DNA of 64,000 nt. Source: Gracilibacillus salinarum (GTDB lineage Bacteria; Bacillota; Bacilli; Bacillales; Amphibacillaceae). The translations under genes and the position numbers were made by a program. Where the stretch lies: positions 496,001 through 560,000 of the forward strand of contig NZ_CP095071.1 of the NCBI RefSeq assembly GCF_022919575.1. Direction: 5' to 3'. Under the pieces are notes generated by a model. The model was not told where the DNA came from. It saw only the letters and a program-made list of their open reading frames with translations, and searched no databases. Positions 36,339-45,673 of the stretch are shown here, piece by piece; the first letter of the stretch is position 1, and every line of letters begins with the position of its first letter.

Positions 36339-36484
36339 TTATAAATCCATCCGTAATAAATTATCCAGAGAATTATGGCGGTTAGCAGTGTATATTGACT
36401 GTCGCTTCGTGGTATCGCATAGATTAGAATTAATCCGGATATAACGAATGGTATTAATAAAATAAGGTGTTTTTTCCATCCCAT
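36305..36484 (-). CDS. small two-helix membrane protein with repeat-derived C-terminus
   Basis: A 59-aa protein with two hydrophobic helices (LILLIPFVISGLILIYAI and LLTAIILWIIYYGWIY). Function unknown. Start ATG 36484 is eight bases after GGAG; GTG 36493 is an alternative. The last residues, NKGASARLET, and the TAG stop are encoded entirely inside the ~200-nt repeat, so the original C-terminus and stop have been replaced by repeat sequence. Codon content elsewhere looks normal. Confidence 0.6.
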   Translation of the reverse strand: MGWKKHLILLIPFVISGLILIYAIPRSDSQYTLLTAIILWIIYYGWIYKNKGASARLET

Positions 36485-36665
36485 CTTCCCCACTCCAATT
36501 GTTATTTGCTTTCACCACTGTCCTCTACTATAGGTATGTGACCACATATCATTTATTGCTAGGAATAATGACTTAATTGTAACTAAATGCATAAAAATCG
36601 TATGATAGCAAACTTTTGAAAATGAAAATGGGCGATGTTACTATGAAGGATAAGAGGTGATCAAG

Positions 36666-36941
36666 TTGAGACAGATTCATGTCATTGTATCAGGTAGAGT
36701 TCAAGGTGTAGGATTCCGATTTTTTGCCCAGCAGGCTGCTGCAGAGCATAATACAGTCGGTTCTGTACAAAATAAGGAAGATGGATCGGTTGTGATTAAG
36801 GCACAAGGGGAAGATAACGATATAGAGGCTTTTTTAGATCAAATTCGAAAAGGCCCATCAACCTTTGCTAAAGTGAAAAATCTAGAAATTACGGAAGAGA
36901 ATGTATCTGATAAATTTAATAAATTCGAAATTAAGTACTAA
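36666..36941 (+). CDS. acyP: acylphosphatase
   Basis: A 91-aa acylphosphatase, which hydrolyses acyl phosphates. It has the family signature VSGRVQGVGFRFFAQQAA (residues 7-24), where Arg in GRVQG-VGFR and the later Asn region (here GSVQNKEDGSV) form the active site. Start TTG 36666 is supported by AAGAGGTGA seven bases upstream; the GTG at 36657 is part of that site. Single gene with its own terminator. Confidence 0.92.
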   Translation: MRQIHVIVSGRVQGVGFRFFAQQAAAEHNTVGSVQNKEDGSVVIKAQGEDNDIEAFLDQIRKGPSTFAKVKNLEITEENVSDKFNKFEIKY

Positions 36942-36952
36942 ATGACGTACTA

Positions 36953-36983
36953 AAAAAACCGCTATTTTATCATAGCGGTTTTT
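36953..36983 (+). terminator. terminator after acylphosphatase gene
   Basis: AAAACCGCTAT with ATAGCGGTTTT, then T. Confidence 0.8.
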
Positions 36984-37054
36984 GTTTATACGTTAAGAAA
37001 TTATAAGTAAAACTTCTGCACTCGCTATCAGACGAGGAGCATGTCAAGTTATGC

Positions 37055-37294
37055 TTATTTTTCTTCGAAGAATTTTCGGTTTAATGCGATGTATTCATTC
37101 TCTTCATCAGGTACTTCGTCTTCCATGTAGATTGCTTCTACTGGACACACCGCTTCACATGCACCACAATCGATGCAAATGTCCGGATCGATATAAAACA
37201 TATCTTTTCCTTCTTCTATACAATCTACTGGACAAACTTCTACACATTCCCCTGCTTTTTCTTCTTCACAAGGTGACGTAATAACAAATGCCAA
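37055..37294 (-). CDS. ferredoxin with two Fe-S cluster motifs
   Basis: A 79-aa ferredoxin. One set of ligands is C-x7-C-x3-CP (SPCEEEKAGECVEVCPVDC), typical of the [3Fe-4S] site of seven-iron ferredoxins. The other is the classical [4Fe-4S] motif CIDCGACEAVCPVEA. It is a soluble one-electron carrier. Start TTG 37294 has AAAGGAGGGG upstream. A perfect palindrome lies just ahead of the ribosome site. Convergent with the acylphosphatase gene. Confidence 0.92.
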   Translation of the reverse strand: MAFVITSPCEEEKAGECVEVCPVDCIEEGKDMFYIDPDICIDCGACEAVCPVEAIYMEDEVPDEENEYIALNRKFFEEK

Positions 37295-37310
37295 GATGGT
37301 CCCCTCCTTT

Positions 37311-37324
37311 AACGATTAATCGTT
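37311..37324. promoter_or_regulatory. palindrome upstream of ferredoxin gene
   Basis: AACGATTAATCGTT is an exact 14-bp palindrome about 6 bp ahead of the ferredoxin ribosome binding site. It may be an operator. Evidence is symmetry and position only. Confidence 0.3.
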
Positions 37325-37408
37325 ATGTCTCTATACAAAACATTCTATCATATTTTTAAATGCACGAATACCATTATAGCTGATTTGATAGAGAATTCAA
37401 GGTATATT

Positions 37409-37978
37409 TCAGTAGTGATAGGACTCAGAATCTTCCCAAATCCGTTCTGAAATATATTCTCCCCCAATTCTCTGAATTAAAAACACATCAGGATTAGTAA
37501 GTGTCTTCCATTCATGAAAACCAAAATCTACATGGAACTTTTGCAGCATTAATGCTAATAAGTTTCCATGTGTTACAACGATAATCGTTTCATTTAACGG
37601 ATCCTGCAAACATTCCTCTAACACTTGATCTGCCCGTTTAAATGCATCATTAGAAGATTCTCCACCTGGCAATTTAAAATGGAAATTCTCAAAAGACTCT
37701 TCCAAAATATCAATCCAATCATCAACAGGCTGTTCACTTAATAATCTTTCCTTTAAGCGCTCATCTGTTTCTACCTCTATTTGCTGTCTTGCTGCAAACG
37801 GTCTGATTGTTTCATTTGCCCGCATATACGGACTGGTAATGATTCTGTCAATAGGATAGCTGAGCTGCTCCAACTTTCTGGCTAACTCGTAGGCTTGTTG
37901 AATGCCCCTTTTTGAAAGTGGAGAGTCTCTATGCTGTCCTTCAGCATGACAGTGTCGAATTAGAAGAATTCTTTTCAT
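37409..37978 (-). CDS. histidine phosphatase family protein
   Basis: A 189-aa phosphoglycerate-mutase-like phosphatase. The catalytic His lies in LLIRHCHAEGQHRDSPLS (residues 5-22, RHC in place of the common RHG), Arg in IITSPYMRANETIRPF, Glu in the SSNDAF region and the second His in IIVVTHGNLLALML. The substrate is unknown. The start ATG has AGGAGTG upstream. Transcribed alone. Confidence 0.88.
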   Translation of the reverse strand: MKRILLIRHCHAEGQHRDSPLSKRGIQQAYELARKLEQLSYPIDRIITSPYMRANETIRPFAARQQIEVETDERLKERLLSEQPVDDWIDILEESFENFHFKLPGGESSNDAFKRADQVLEECLQDPLNETIIVVTHGNLLALMLQKFHVDFGFHEWKTLTNPDVFLIQRIGGEYISERIWEDSESYHY

Positions 37979-38075
37979 TTTATCACTCCTATGGAGAATC
38001 GTTAAAAGCGTAGAGATTTTAGGTCTATCAGCCTATCTTATATTATTTCCCATGTTTTCCCGGTTCTAAACATGT

Positions 38076-38279
38076 TTAAACCGTTTCGAAATAGTCTTTT
38101 TTAAAACCAGCGATTCTATTTGTATTATCAATCACGAAATAAAATTCGTCTGTTTCATTTTTTACGTCATACACATTACCTTCTGTTAGTACGGAGTTTA
38201 CTTTATATTTTTTTGCATTGGTATGCACACATTTTAGCTGTTTAATAGTTGGGTTGTTTTCCCAATTCTTATGTATCAT
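38076..38279 (-). CDS. DUF6501-like small protein
   Basis: A 67-aa protein, conserved in bacilli and without known function (pattern IKQLKCVHTNAKKYKVNSVL, TEGNVYDVKNETDEFYFVID, GFKKDYFE). My assignment to DUF6501 is from memory of the pattern. ATG 38279 (MIHKNW) is preferred to the upstream in-frame start because GAAGGAGGGGG lies directly ahead of it. Confidence 0.75.
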   Translation of the reverse strand: MIHKNWENNPTIKQLKCVHTNAKKYKVNSVLTEGNVYDVKNETDEFYFVIDNTNRIAGFKKDYFETV

Positions 38280-38340
38280 AATTACCCCCTCCTTCTTTCC
38301 TATCATAACGATTTATGACAGCTTATACAAGGTATTTATT

Positions 38341-38370
38341 TCTAGTTTACATAATATTTTTATGGTCAAC
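38341..38370. repeat. possible terminal-repeat remnant
   Basis: TCTAGTTTACATAATATTTT resembles the right terminal repeat of the structured elements and the solo remnant at 34029. It touches the 3' end of the AbrB-like gene. Confidence 0.4.
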
Positions 38371-39400
38371 TATCGAGTCTGGTCCATTTTTTTAAAGCAA
38401 CTGGAAGAATCAAAATAATAAACAGCAATCGAACCAGCTGCAAGGAGCCTACGATGGCAGGATCTGCGTTAACCTCCCCTGCGGTAATGGCCATTTCCAC
38501 TAACCCTCCTGGTGCCAGACTAAGCATTGCTGTTGCAAAGCTTAAATTAGACATCGCTGCGAAAACATAACCTAACCCAACGGATAGCACAATAATCACA
38601 CAAGTAAATAGAAAGAAGATCCAAGAAAAATTGCCCGCTTTTTTTATATCGGTCATGGAAATGGACAGCCCTAAGTGGATACCAATCGATACTTGTGCAA
38701 AATGATATAAACTAACCGGGACATCTCCTACCTCAACACCACTGACTTTGAAGCAAGCGATGACTAACATCGGTACAAGTACGAACGGTGCTGGTATTTT
38801 GAGACGCAATATGTAGGCTAAAACAAACAGAACACCATAGAGTAACGCAGTCCAACCGTTAAATGCTAATCGCTCAGATGTCATAGCTGCTGAGTCCGTA
38901 TGCGTGAACATGAATGATGCTAATAAAGGGACAATCATTAAGACTGCCATCAAGCGGATCGTATGAAAGATTGCAACAAGACCTGTATTTGCTTTTAGTG
39001 AATCACTCATTTCAACCATTACGGACAATCCGCCTGGTATGCTCCCTAAAACACCTGTTGTTTTGCTAATACCGGCATAATTAGCTAGTATTTCACCGCT
39101 TTTCATGCATGCATAAATTAGTAAAACGGTAATAATAAAGAAAGGGATGAAATAAGGAATTACTTCTTCTAATGTTTCTGTCGTGAACGTAGCACCTATT
39201 TGACAGCCGGTGAATAGGAAACTGATATTTAATAACCACTTATTCTGGCTTAATGTTATCGGGGTGACAGTGTTATAAATGAAAATAATCAGTAACGGTC
39301 CTAGTATCCACGGCAATGGGATGTGCGCGAAATACAATAGGACTGCTCCAAGAAATGCTAGTAAATACATGATCAATAATGAGATAAGTTGTTTGTACAA
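38366..39400 (-). CDS. AbrB-family membrane protein
   Basis: A 344-aa polytopic protein with about ten hydrophobic helices and the internal duplication seen in the AbrB/'ammonia monooxygenase' membrane family: IPLPWILGPLLII in the first half, APFVLVPMLVIACF in the second, and paired GSIPGGLSVMVEMS / LSLAPGGLVEMAI. Transport or regulation has been suggested for the family, but nothing is settled. Start uncertain: TTG 39400 (MYKQLIS) has AGAAGG nine bases upstream, while the frame opens at 39442. Downstream of msrAB on the same strand. Confidence 0.78.
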   Translation of the reverse strand: MYKQLISLLIMYLLAFLGAVLLYFAHIPLPWILGPLLIIFIYNTVTPITLSQNKWLLNISFLFTGCQIGATFTTETLEEVIPYFIPFFIITVLLIYACMKSGEILANYAGISKTTGVLGSIPGGLSVMVEMSDSLKANTGLVAIFHTIRLMAVLMIVPLLASFMFTHTDSAAMTSERLAFNGWTALLYGVLFVLAYILRLKIPAPFVLVPMLVIACFKVSGVEVGDVPVSLYHFAQVSIGIHLGLSISMTDIKKAGNFSWIFFLFTCVIIVLSVGLGYVFAAMSNLSFATAMLSLAPGGLVEMAITAGEVNADPAIVGSLQLVRLLFIILILPVALKKWTRLDS

Positions 39401-39448
39401 TATTATCAACCTTCTAGTAAAGAAAACTCCCCGTCGGTACACGGGAAG

Positions 39449-40411
39449 CTATTCGAATAATGGCAGGAACTCTTCCAGTCCCTCGTTCTTTAATTGATCT
39501 TTCGGTATAAACCGCAATGCTGCAGAATTAATACAATACCGCATACCACCTTTATCCATTGGACCATCATCAAATACGTGCCCCAGATGTGAATCTGCAT
39601 GGTCACTTCTTACTTCTATTCTACGCATGCCATGGGAAGTATCCATATTCTCGTTAATCGAATGGCGATTTAACGGTTTAGTAAAGCTTGGCCAACCACA
39701 ACCTGCATCGTATTGATCCTTTGAGGAGAATAATGGTTCACCACTTACAACATCAACATATAGCCCTTCCTGCTCGTTATTCCAGTACTCATTCTGAAAT
39801 GGACGCTCTGTTCCATTTTCTTGCGTTACATGATATTGAACTGGTGATAGAATTTTTTTTAATTCATCTTTGGAATAATGTTTGCCCCAGTGCTTTTTGA
39901 TAAAATCCGCTCGTCCTGACCCTTTTTTATAAAGCTGATAGTGAAAGTTTTGTTTTTTGTAGTAATCCTGATGCTTTTCCTCTGCTGGGTAGAATGGTTT
40001 GGCTGGCAGAATATCTGTCACAATTGGCTGATTAAATTTGCCACTTGCTTCTAATGCTTGTTTTGATTGTTCCGCTAGTTCTTTTTGTTTTTCATTGGTA
40101 TAATAAATCGCCGTCTTGTAAGATTCACCACGATCATTAAATTGACCGCCAGGATCTGTGGGATCTATCTGTTGCCAGAAAAGTTCTAACAGCTTCTGAT
40201 AAGAATATATGTTGGGATCATACGTAATCTCGACTGCTTCACGATGACCTGTTGTATTTGTGCAAACTTCTTCGTATGTTGGATTGGGCTTGTCTCCTCC
40301 TGTATAACCAGAAACAACTTGCAGAATTCCCGGTTGTTCATCAAATGGCTGCACCATACACCAAAAACAGCCACCTGCAAAAATTGCTTTTTCACTTGAT
40401 TTCTCTGCCAT
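39449..40411 (-). CDS. msrAB: fused methionine sulfoxide reductase MsrA-MsrB
   Basis: A 320-aa bifunctional enzyme that repairs both stereoisomers of methionine sulfoxide. MsrA (about 1-165) has [12 protein letters not shown] with catalytic Cys15. MsrB (about 180-310) has [32 protein letters not shown] (catalytic Cys near 293) and [11 protein letters not shown]. The two CxxC zinc motifs common in MsrB are absent ([10 protein letters not shown] at that place), so it is the zinc-free type. The start ATG has AGGAGG. Cytoplasmic; protects against oxidative damage. Confidence 0.95.
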   Translation of the reverse strand: MAEKSSEKAIFAGGCFWCMVQPFDEQPGILQVVSGYTGGDKPNPTYEEVCTNTTGHREAVEITYDPNIYSYQKLLELFWQQIDPTDPGGQFNDRGESYKTAIYYTNEKQKELAEQSKQALEASGKFNQPIVTDILPAKPFYPAEEKHQDYYKKQNFHYQLYKKGSGRADFIKKHWGKHYSKDELKKILSPVQYHVTQENGTERPFQNEYWNNEQEGLYVDVVSGEPLFSSKDQYDAGCGWPSFTKPLNRHSINENMDTSHGMRRIEVRSDHADSHLGHVFDDGPMDKGGMRYCINSAALRFIPKDQLKNEGLEEFLPLFE

Positions 40412-40499
40412 GTTAAAGCCTCCTGTTCGATCGATTCTACTTTCATTTTGCTCCTAGAATCTTAAAAATGCAAGTGGTCTGTTTTAAGCCTATCGTTAT

Positions 40500-41027
40500 T
40501 TAAATAAATAACTTTGGTTGTGATTTTGCTGTTGTTCGCTTTCTGTTCGCATTTGATTGTCTGCGTTCATCTCTTGATCCGGTGATATCAAGTTCATCAT
40601 CTTCATCCGCTTGGGTATCAACCGCTAAATCTGTTGATTCTTCATCTTCATCATCATTAATTTCGCTTAGTGCTTTCATCATATTGATAAGTTTCGGGGC
40701 ATTTTTGATCATAGGTCCGTATTCTTTTATTAAAGGTGTTGCTTGTTGAGCCACTTTCAATACTTGCTGTACATTATTTAATGTTCCCATTAAATTACTC
40801 CCGCTGCCAGCTCCTGCATTTGATGCCAAGTTGGAGATTTGTGATGCAGATGACGCTTGGGAAGGCAAGAAACGTTGTAACAGGCCTTGTAATCCGCTTG
40901 GGTTATTAACTTGATTAGGCATCGGCGGCATTGGTCCTCTTGATTGAAATCCAGGAAAATAGCCACCGCCACCTGGTGGCATTTGTTGCATAGGAAATTG
41001 CGGTGGTTGGTTTGGTGGACGAAACAT
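40500..41027 (-). CDS. yqfQ: YqfQ/VrrA-like protein
   Basis: A 175-aa protein with a Pro/Gln/Met/Gly-rich start (RPPNQPPQFPMQQMPPGGGG), a conserved middle (GLQGLLQRFLPSQ and IKEYGPMIKNAPKLINMMKAL) and an acidic plus basic tail (DDEDEESTD, KRTTAKSQPK). This is the layout of Bacillus YqfQ, related to VrrA. Function unknown, sometimes linked to the spore or cell surface. ATG 41027 (MFRPPN) is six bases after GGAGG; two more upstream starts are in frame. Confidence 0.78.
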   Translation of the reverse strand: MFRPPNQPPQFPMQQMPPGGGGYFPGFQSRGPMPPMPNQVNNPSGLQGLLQRFLPSQASSASQISNLASNAGAGSGSNLMGTLNNVQQVLKVAQQATPLIKEYGPMIKNAPKLINMMKALSEINDDEDEESTDLAVDTQADEDDELDITGSRDERRQSNANRKRTTAKSQPKLFI

Positions 41028-41146
41028 AAACATCCTCCTTTTCGATATCATTTCGTAATACAGTATATGTGACTATCATCATCTTGTTATAGGCTGTGAT
41101 CATTTTTTCGAGATATGTTGCAATGGATGCTATCCAAACACAACAA

Positions 41147-41181
41147 CAAAAGAGACTTGATGATGATCAAGTCTCTTTTAC
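41147..41181. terminator. hairpin terminator between sbcC and yqfQ-like gene
   Basis: AAAAGAGACTTGAT with ATCAAGTCTCTTTT, symmetrical A/T flanks. The 265-base gap 41028-41292 holds nothing else recognisable. Confidence 0.75.
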
Positions 41182-41292
41182 CTCTCGTGTATAAAAACAG
41201 ATTAATTGGTGAGCACACTATTTCCTGGGCAAGCGCATGTTTTGACAATATATACACGATGAACCGTTGTTAGGCTATGAAAAAACATGATA

Positions 41293-44200
41293 TTAGTCGA
41301 TTTTAAAACTTGCAGTGGAGCCTTCCGGTGAGGATTCGACAATTAGTTTCGCCTTAATTTCCTCTTTTAATTGCGCTACATGGGAAATGACGCCAATAAC
41401 GCGGTGATCACGTTGCAAGTCTTTCAAGCAGGCAATTGCTTGCTCAAGTGATATTTCGTCTAATGTTCCAAATCCCTCATCAATGAATAATGTATCCAAC
41501 TGAACGCCGCCTGCATAGGATTGAACAATATCTGCCATACCTAATGCTAAGCTCAGAGATGCTTTAAAGCCTTCCCCACCCGATAAAGTCTTGACCGATC
41601 TCTTTTTACCTGTATAATGGTCGAGCACTTCGAGATCCAATCCGCTCTGCGCTCCTCGTTTTGCTAATTCTTCACTTCGAATTAACTGATAACGGTGATC
41701 GGACATCTTATCTAGCCTTATATTCGCTTGCAACAGAATTTCGTCTAGGAAAGTCGACAATACAAATCGTTCAAATGATAATCTTGCTGTATTATCTCCT
41801 CTAGCAAGATCCGCTAATTCCCCGATATGATAATAATCCTTATTCAATCCTTCCATTTCCGCTGTCAGTTTATTCGTTCTCCGAATGATATCAATAAGCT
41901 GGTTCCGATACAATTCAATGGACTGCATATGCTTGGAATGTTCATCCTTTTGCAGTTGCATTGTCGCCATTTGTTCACGTATAACTTCAAGGTCTGGTTT
42001 TTCACGCTCACGGATCCATTCTTCCAAGCTATTTAGCCGATTTGCCTGTACATTCTTTTGTTCATAAAAATGGTTTATGTCTTGCTCCATTTGTAGTTGT
42101 TTATCTGTTGCAAGTAAAGCTTCTTTATAGCTTGCTTCGTTATCAAAATGATAGTCTGCTAGCGTTTGCTGCCAAACGGACTGCTGTTCTTTGTATTTCT
42201 CTTCTAATTGCTGATTATAAGCAACCGCCTCGTTATATTTGGTCTCTTGTTTATGTTTATCTGCTAATGCTTGTTCATAGTCCGCTTGTACTTGTTTCCA
42301 CTTGCTCTGCATACTTTGTAAGGTTTCTTCTAACTGTTTCACTTGCTGTTTAAATGCTTTAGCTGAGTTAATATCATGGGGTAATTGCTCCAATAGTTGA
42401 GCGTATTTAGCATGAACTTGTTGATAATCGCTCTCTAACTGTTTCTGCTTATTTTGAAGGTCGACAGTATTTTGCTTGATCTGCGTATAATCTGCTAATC
42501 TACTGGACATCTGTTTCTCCTTCTGCTGTTGCTGCTGCCACGTTGCATATGCTTGCTTGTGAGCTTGTCTCCTGTCGCGCAGATCTTCCATTATTTGTTG
42601 TTCGAGTTTCTGCAATTCTGCCTGCGTTATTTCTTGTGTTGTTTCTGCTCCGATCGTACTTAACAAACGATTCACAATTTGGCGTTTTCCCTCGCCTTGT
42701 TCCTTTATTTGCAATAGTTTCATTTGCATATCGTTCGCCTGGTTCTGCACATCTGTTAACTGTTTCTTCTCAATCTCCAGTTGTTCTTCCGAAATTTCTT
42801 GCTGACTATTAGCGGCTGGTGATGGGTGGTGCTGTGATCCGCAAACCGGACAGGCCTCTCCAGCCGCTAAAGATGCAGCTAGATCACTGGCAATGTGATC
42901 TTTTCGTTCTTGTTCCAATTGATTACAATGGGTGGTCTGTTCATTAACCTTCTCCTGTAATTTTTGCTGTACACGCTGATATTGCTGATAATCTTTTCTT
43001 AAAAGTTGCAGCTGCTGATACTCAGTCTTTAACTCTTGTATTTCCTGAGCTTGACGGACATTCCGTTCTAATTGATGCTCTATTTTTTGCAATCCTGCTG
43101 ATGTCTCATGTATCGCATCTTTTAGACGGTAATTTTCATCTCTCAGTTTTTCAAGTTCTGCAACTTTTTTCTCGGAATCGGTTAGTTCTTGCGTTATCTG
43201 TTGTCGCTGTTGATCAAGCTTATGACGTTTTTGAGAAATGGTTTCGAATTCATCCATTTTGCCCAACAGTTGTTGTTGCTCTTTCAACTGAAATTGTAAT
43301 GATTCCCGCTCTGGCTCGTTTTTTTGTTCCTGCTGATAGGATTCTTTGATTTGTGTATACCGAGACTGATTTGTGTCTAATTGCTGCTTAACAGTGGTTA
43401 GTGCATTCAATTGTTGCTGCCATTCTTGTTTTCGTGTTTGTAATAATGTTTCAACTGGTTTTATCTTATCCGCGGTCTTCGCTAATTCCAGTCTTTCTGT
43501 TCTTTGTTTTATTTCAGGTTCTATTTCGGCTAATCGCTTTTGTTTAAGCTGCAATTGTTCATATTCGGTAAAATAGTCTACTAATTGTTTTTGCTGATAG
43601 TATTTTTCCTGCAGCTTTGTTAATTCCTCTGTCATTTGTTCTAATTGGTGGTTACCATTTTCTATCTGTTTATCCGTTGCAAGAAGGTGGTCTTCTAATT
43701 GTTCCTTCGTCTTGCTTGCTGATTGCTCATCAACGGTGCCTTCTGGAAGTTTGTCCAATTCTTGCTGGTGCTGCCATTGTAATTTGTTTATTTGCTCTTT
43801 TAATTCGGCAGATGCTTCTTTTAATTTTTCTGTAATATTGCGGTAAAGATAAGTGCGGAAAATTTTCTGCAATACTTCCTCCCGCTCTTTACTATTTTCA
43901 GAAATTAACTTACGGAATTCTCCTTGTGGAATCATGATCATTTTCTTAAATTGTTCATAATCTAATCCGATCATCTGTTCCAGTGTTTCATTCACATCTT
44001 TAATTTTGGATACCAGTAACTCCCATTCGTCCTGCTGATTGTACATATATAAGCTGGCACTTGCTACTTCTTCTGTGTACCCTTCTCCTCTGGACTTTGG
44101 TTTCAATTGTTTGGGACTTCTTGTTACCTGATACTTCTTTCCGTGTAATAAGAAGGTGAAACGAACGTTCGTTTGATCAGCAACTTCTGCAAAATGGCTG

Positions 44201-44400
44201 CGAAATGCTTCCTGATCTCGATCAGCACCGCTTGCTCTGCCATATAAACCGAAACAGATAGCGTCAAAGATCGTCGTCTTTCCTGCACCGGTAGGACCTG
44301 TTATTAAAAAAATTGGTTCAGCACCCAGTTCTGTAAAGTCGATATACTGTTTCTCGCGATAAGGACCGAATGCTGTCATTTCTAATTGTAATGCGCGCAT
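41293..44400 (-). CDS. sbcC: exonuclease subunit SbcC
   Basis: A 1035-aa Rad50-like ATPase. The N-terminal half of the ATPase has Walker A ITGPTGAGKTTIFD (about 34-47). Long antiparallel coiled coils rich in Gln/Glu (about 180-850) are interrupted by the zinc hook CPVCGSQHHP near residue 517. The C-terminal half has signature VKTLSGGEGFKASLSLAL and Walker B LDTLFIDEGFGTLDE. With SbcD it forms a nuclease that cleaves hairpins and DNA ends, a fitting activity in a genome full of palindromic repeats. It starts one base after the sbcD stop. Confidence 0.97.
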   Translation of the reverse strand: MRALQLEMTAFGPYREKQYIDFTELGAEPIFLITGPTGAGKTTIFDAICFGLYGRASGADRDQEAFRSHFAEVADQTNVRFTFLLHGKKYQVTRSPKQLKPKSRGEGYTEEVASASLYMYNQQDEWELLVSKIKDVNETLEQMIGLDYEQFKKMIMIPQGEFRKLISENSKEREEVLQKIFRTYLYRNITEKLKEASAELKEQINKLQWQHQQELDKLPEGTVDEQSASKTKEQLEDHLLATDKQIENGNHQLEQMTEELTKLQEKYYQQKQLVDYFTEYEQLQLKQKRLAEIEPEIKQRTERLELAKTADKIKPVETLLQTRKQEWQQQLNALTTVKQQLDTNQSRYTQIKESYQQEQKNEPERESLQFQLKEQQQLLGKMDEFETISQKRHKLDQQRQQITQELTDSEKKVAELEKLRDENYRLKDAIHETSAGLQKIEHQLERNVRQAQEIQELKTEYQQLQLLRKDYQQYQRVQQKLQEKVNEQTTHCNQLEQERKDHIASDLAASLAAGEACPVCGSQHHPSPAANSQQEISEEQLEIEKKQLTDVQNQANDMQMKLLQIKEQGEGKRQIVNRLLSTIGAETTQEITQAELQKLEQQIMEDLRDRRQAHKQAYATWQQQQQKEKQMSSRLADYTQIKQNTVDLQNKQKQLESDYQQVHAKYAQLLEQLPHDINSAKAFKQQVKQLEETLQSMQSKWKQVQADYEQALADKHKQETKYNEAVAYNQQLEEKYKEQQSVWQQTLADYHFDNEASYKEALLATDKQLQMEQDINHFYEQKNVQANRLNSLEEWIREREKPDLEVIREQMATMQLQKDEHSKHMQSIELYRNQLIDIIRRTNKLTAEMEGLNKDYYHIGELADLARGDNTARLSFERFVLSTFLDEILLQANIRLDKMSDHRYQLIRSEELAKRGAQSGLDLEVLDHYTGKKRSVKTLSGGEGFKASLSLALGMADIVQSYAGGVQLDTLFIDEGFGTLDEISLEQAIACLKDLQRDHRVIGVISHVAQLKEEIKAKLIVESSPEGSTASFKID

Positions 44401-44401
44401 C

Positions 44402-45559
44402 TTATTTCCCCCTTTCGTCCGTCATGACTTGATGAATGACTTGTTTTATATATGTTTCACGTTCTTCAGACAGTTCTGTTTTCTTGATTTCTTTATAAAA
44501 GGCAGCAAATAATTGCTCATGCGTCATTTCTTGCTTCTCTTTAATGGACTGCAGTTCTTTTAAAGATTGATGAACATAAGAATTCTTCCGCTCTAAACGG
44601 AGAATATTCGGATAGAGCTTACGGAGCTTTGTGACTGGATCCATAATTTGTCCGTCATCCAGTAAGCGTATCTGCACATAATCTTCTGTCGGCTCTGCAA
44701 TTTTTCCATCTAGCAGATCCTGAAAATAGCCTTCCAGCACACGTAAATCTCTTGGCGCGTGTAATGGGATGGTCGATAATTGCTTGTCCTCATTTGTTAG
44801 TTCGAGCAAGGTAACGGATTTACGATGATTGGCTTCAGAAAAAGAATATTTCATTAGCGACCCACTGTAACGGATATACTCACTTTTGATTTTTTGTGGC
44901 TGGTGTAAGTGCCCTAATGCTACGTAATCGAATGCATCAAAGAGGCTTGCGTCAATATAGGGAGTCCCTCCAATCATGGTCAATCTTTCTTCCGATTCTG
45001 ACTCCATCCCTCCTGCGATAAATGCATGGCCAACTAGTAGATGGCGTGCGTCCGGGTGCTCTGTCATCTTTTCTTTCAATTGAGCAATAATACATTCCAT
45101 AGCAGCTTGATGCGTTTGGATGGTGTCATCCTGGAAATATGCTTTTACTTGCTCTGGCTCGACATATGGGACCATATGGACATACACATCACCATCAGTG
45201 TCCTGTAAATGAACAGGGTGAAAAATATCTTCAATCCTGGTCGCTACATATAATTGTCTGGAACGAAATAAGCTCGCACCAAATCCAAGACGGTCTGGGC
45301 TGTCATGATTCCCTGAGATCGCTACAATCGGTATCTCTAATTCAACGGATACCTTCGTTAAGAATGCGTTTAATATATCTACTGCTTCGCGCGGAGGTAC
45401 AGCACGATCATATAAGTCTCCTGCTATAATCAGAAGATCAGGCTTTTCTTTCTCCAAAATAGTGATAAGCTCTCTTAACACCTCTCCCTGGTCCTCTGTC
45501 ATATGTAAACCATGAACGATTTTGCCTAAATGCCAATCTGCTGTATGAATAATTTTCAC
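44402..45559 (-). CDS. sbcD: exonuclease subunit SbcD
   Basis: A 385-aa Mre11-like nuclease. Metallophosphoesterase motifs are in order: IHTADWHLGK (residues 4-13), IAGDLYDRAVPP (about 45), ISGNHDSPDRL (about 84), VGHAFIAGG (about 177) and ALGHLHQPQ (about 218), supplying the two-metal site. The C-terminal helices bind SbcC. Operon partner of sbcC. Divergent from the YolD-like gene. Confidence 0.97.
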   Translation of the reverse strand: MKIIHTADWHLGKIVHGLHMTEDQGEVLRELITILEKEKPDLLIIAGDLYDRAVPPREAVDILNAFLTKVSVELEIPIVAISGNHDSPDRLGFGASLFRSRQLYVATRIEDIFHPVHLQDTDGDVYVHMVPYVEPEQVKAYFQDDTIQTHQAAMECIIAQLKEKMTEHPDARHLLVGHAFIAGGMESESEERLTMIGGTPYIDASLFDAFDYVALGHLHQPQKIKSEYIRYSGSLMKYSFSEANHRKSVTLLELTNEDKQLSTIPLHAPRDLRVLEGYFQDLLDGKIAEPTEDYVQIRLLDDGQIMDPVTKLRKLYPNILRLERKNSYVHQSLKELQSIKEKQEMTHEQLFAAFYKEIKKTELSEERETYIKQVIHQVMTDERGK

Positions 45560-45673
45560 CTAACACGCACCATCCTTTCCATATTTTACTTGTTATTATA
45601 CACGAACAAATGATCGAAGTCTATTGAAATAGAACATCTGTTTGTGTAAACTGATACTGAGGTGATGACATTG

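Noticed and set aside
42042..43835. Several plus-strand frames opposite sbcC
   Set aside because: They are antisense shadows of the Gln/Glu-rich SbcC coiled coil, which reads as Leu/Val/Ser-rich frames on the other strand.
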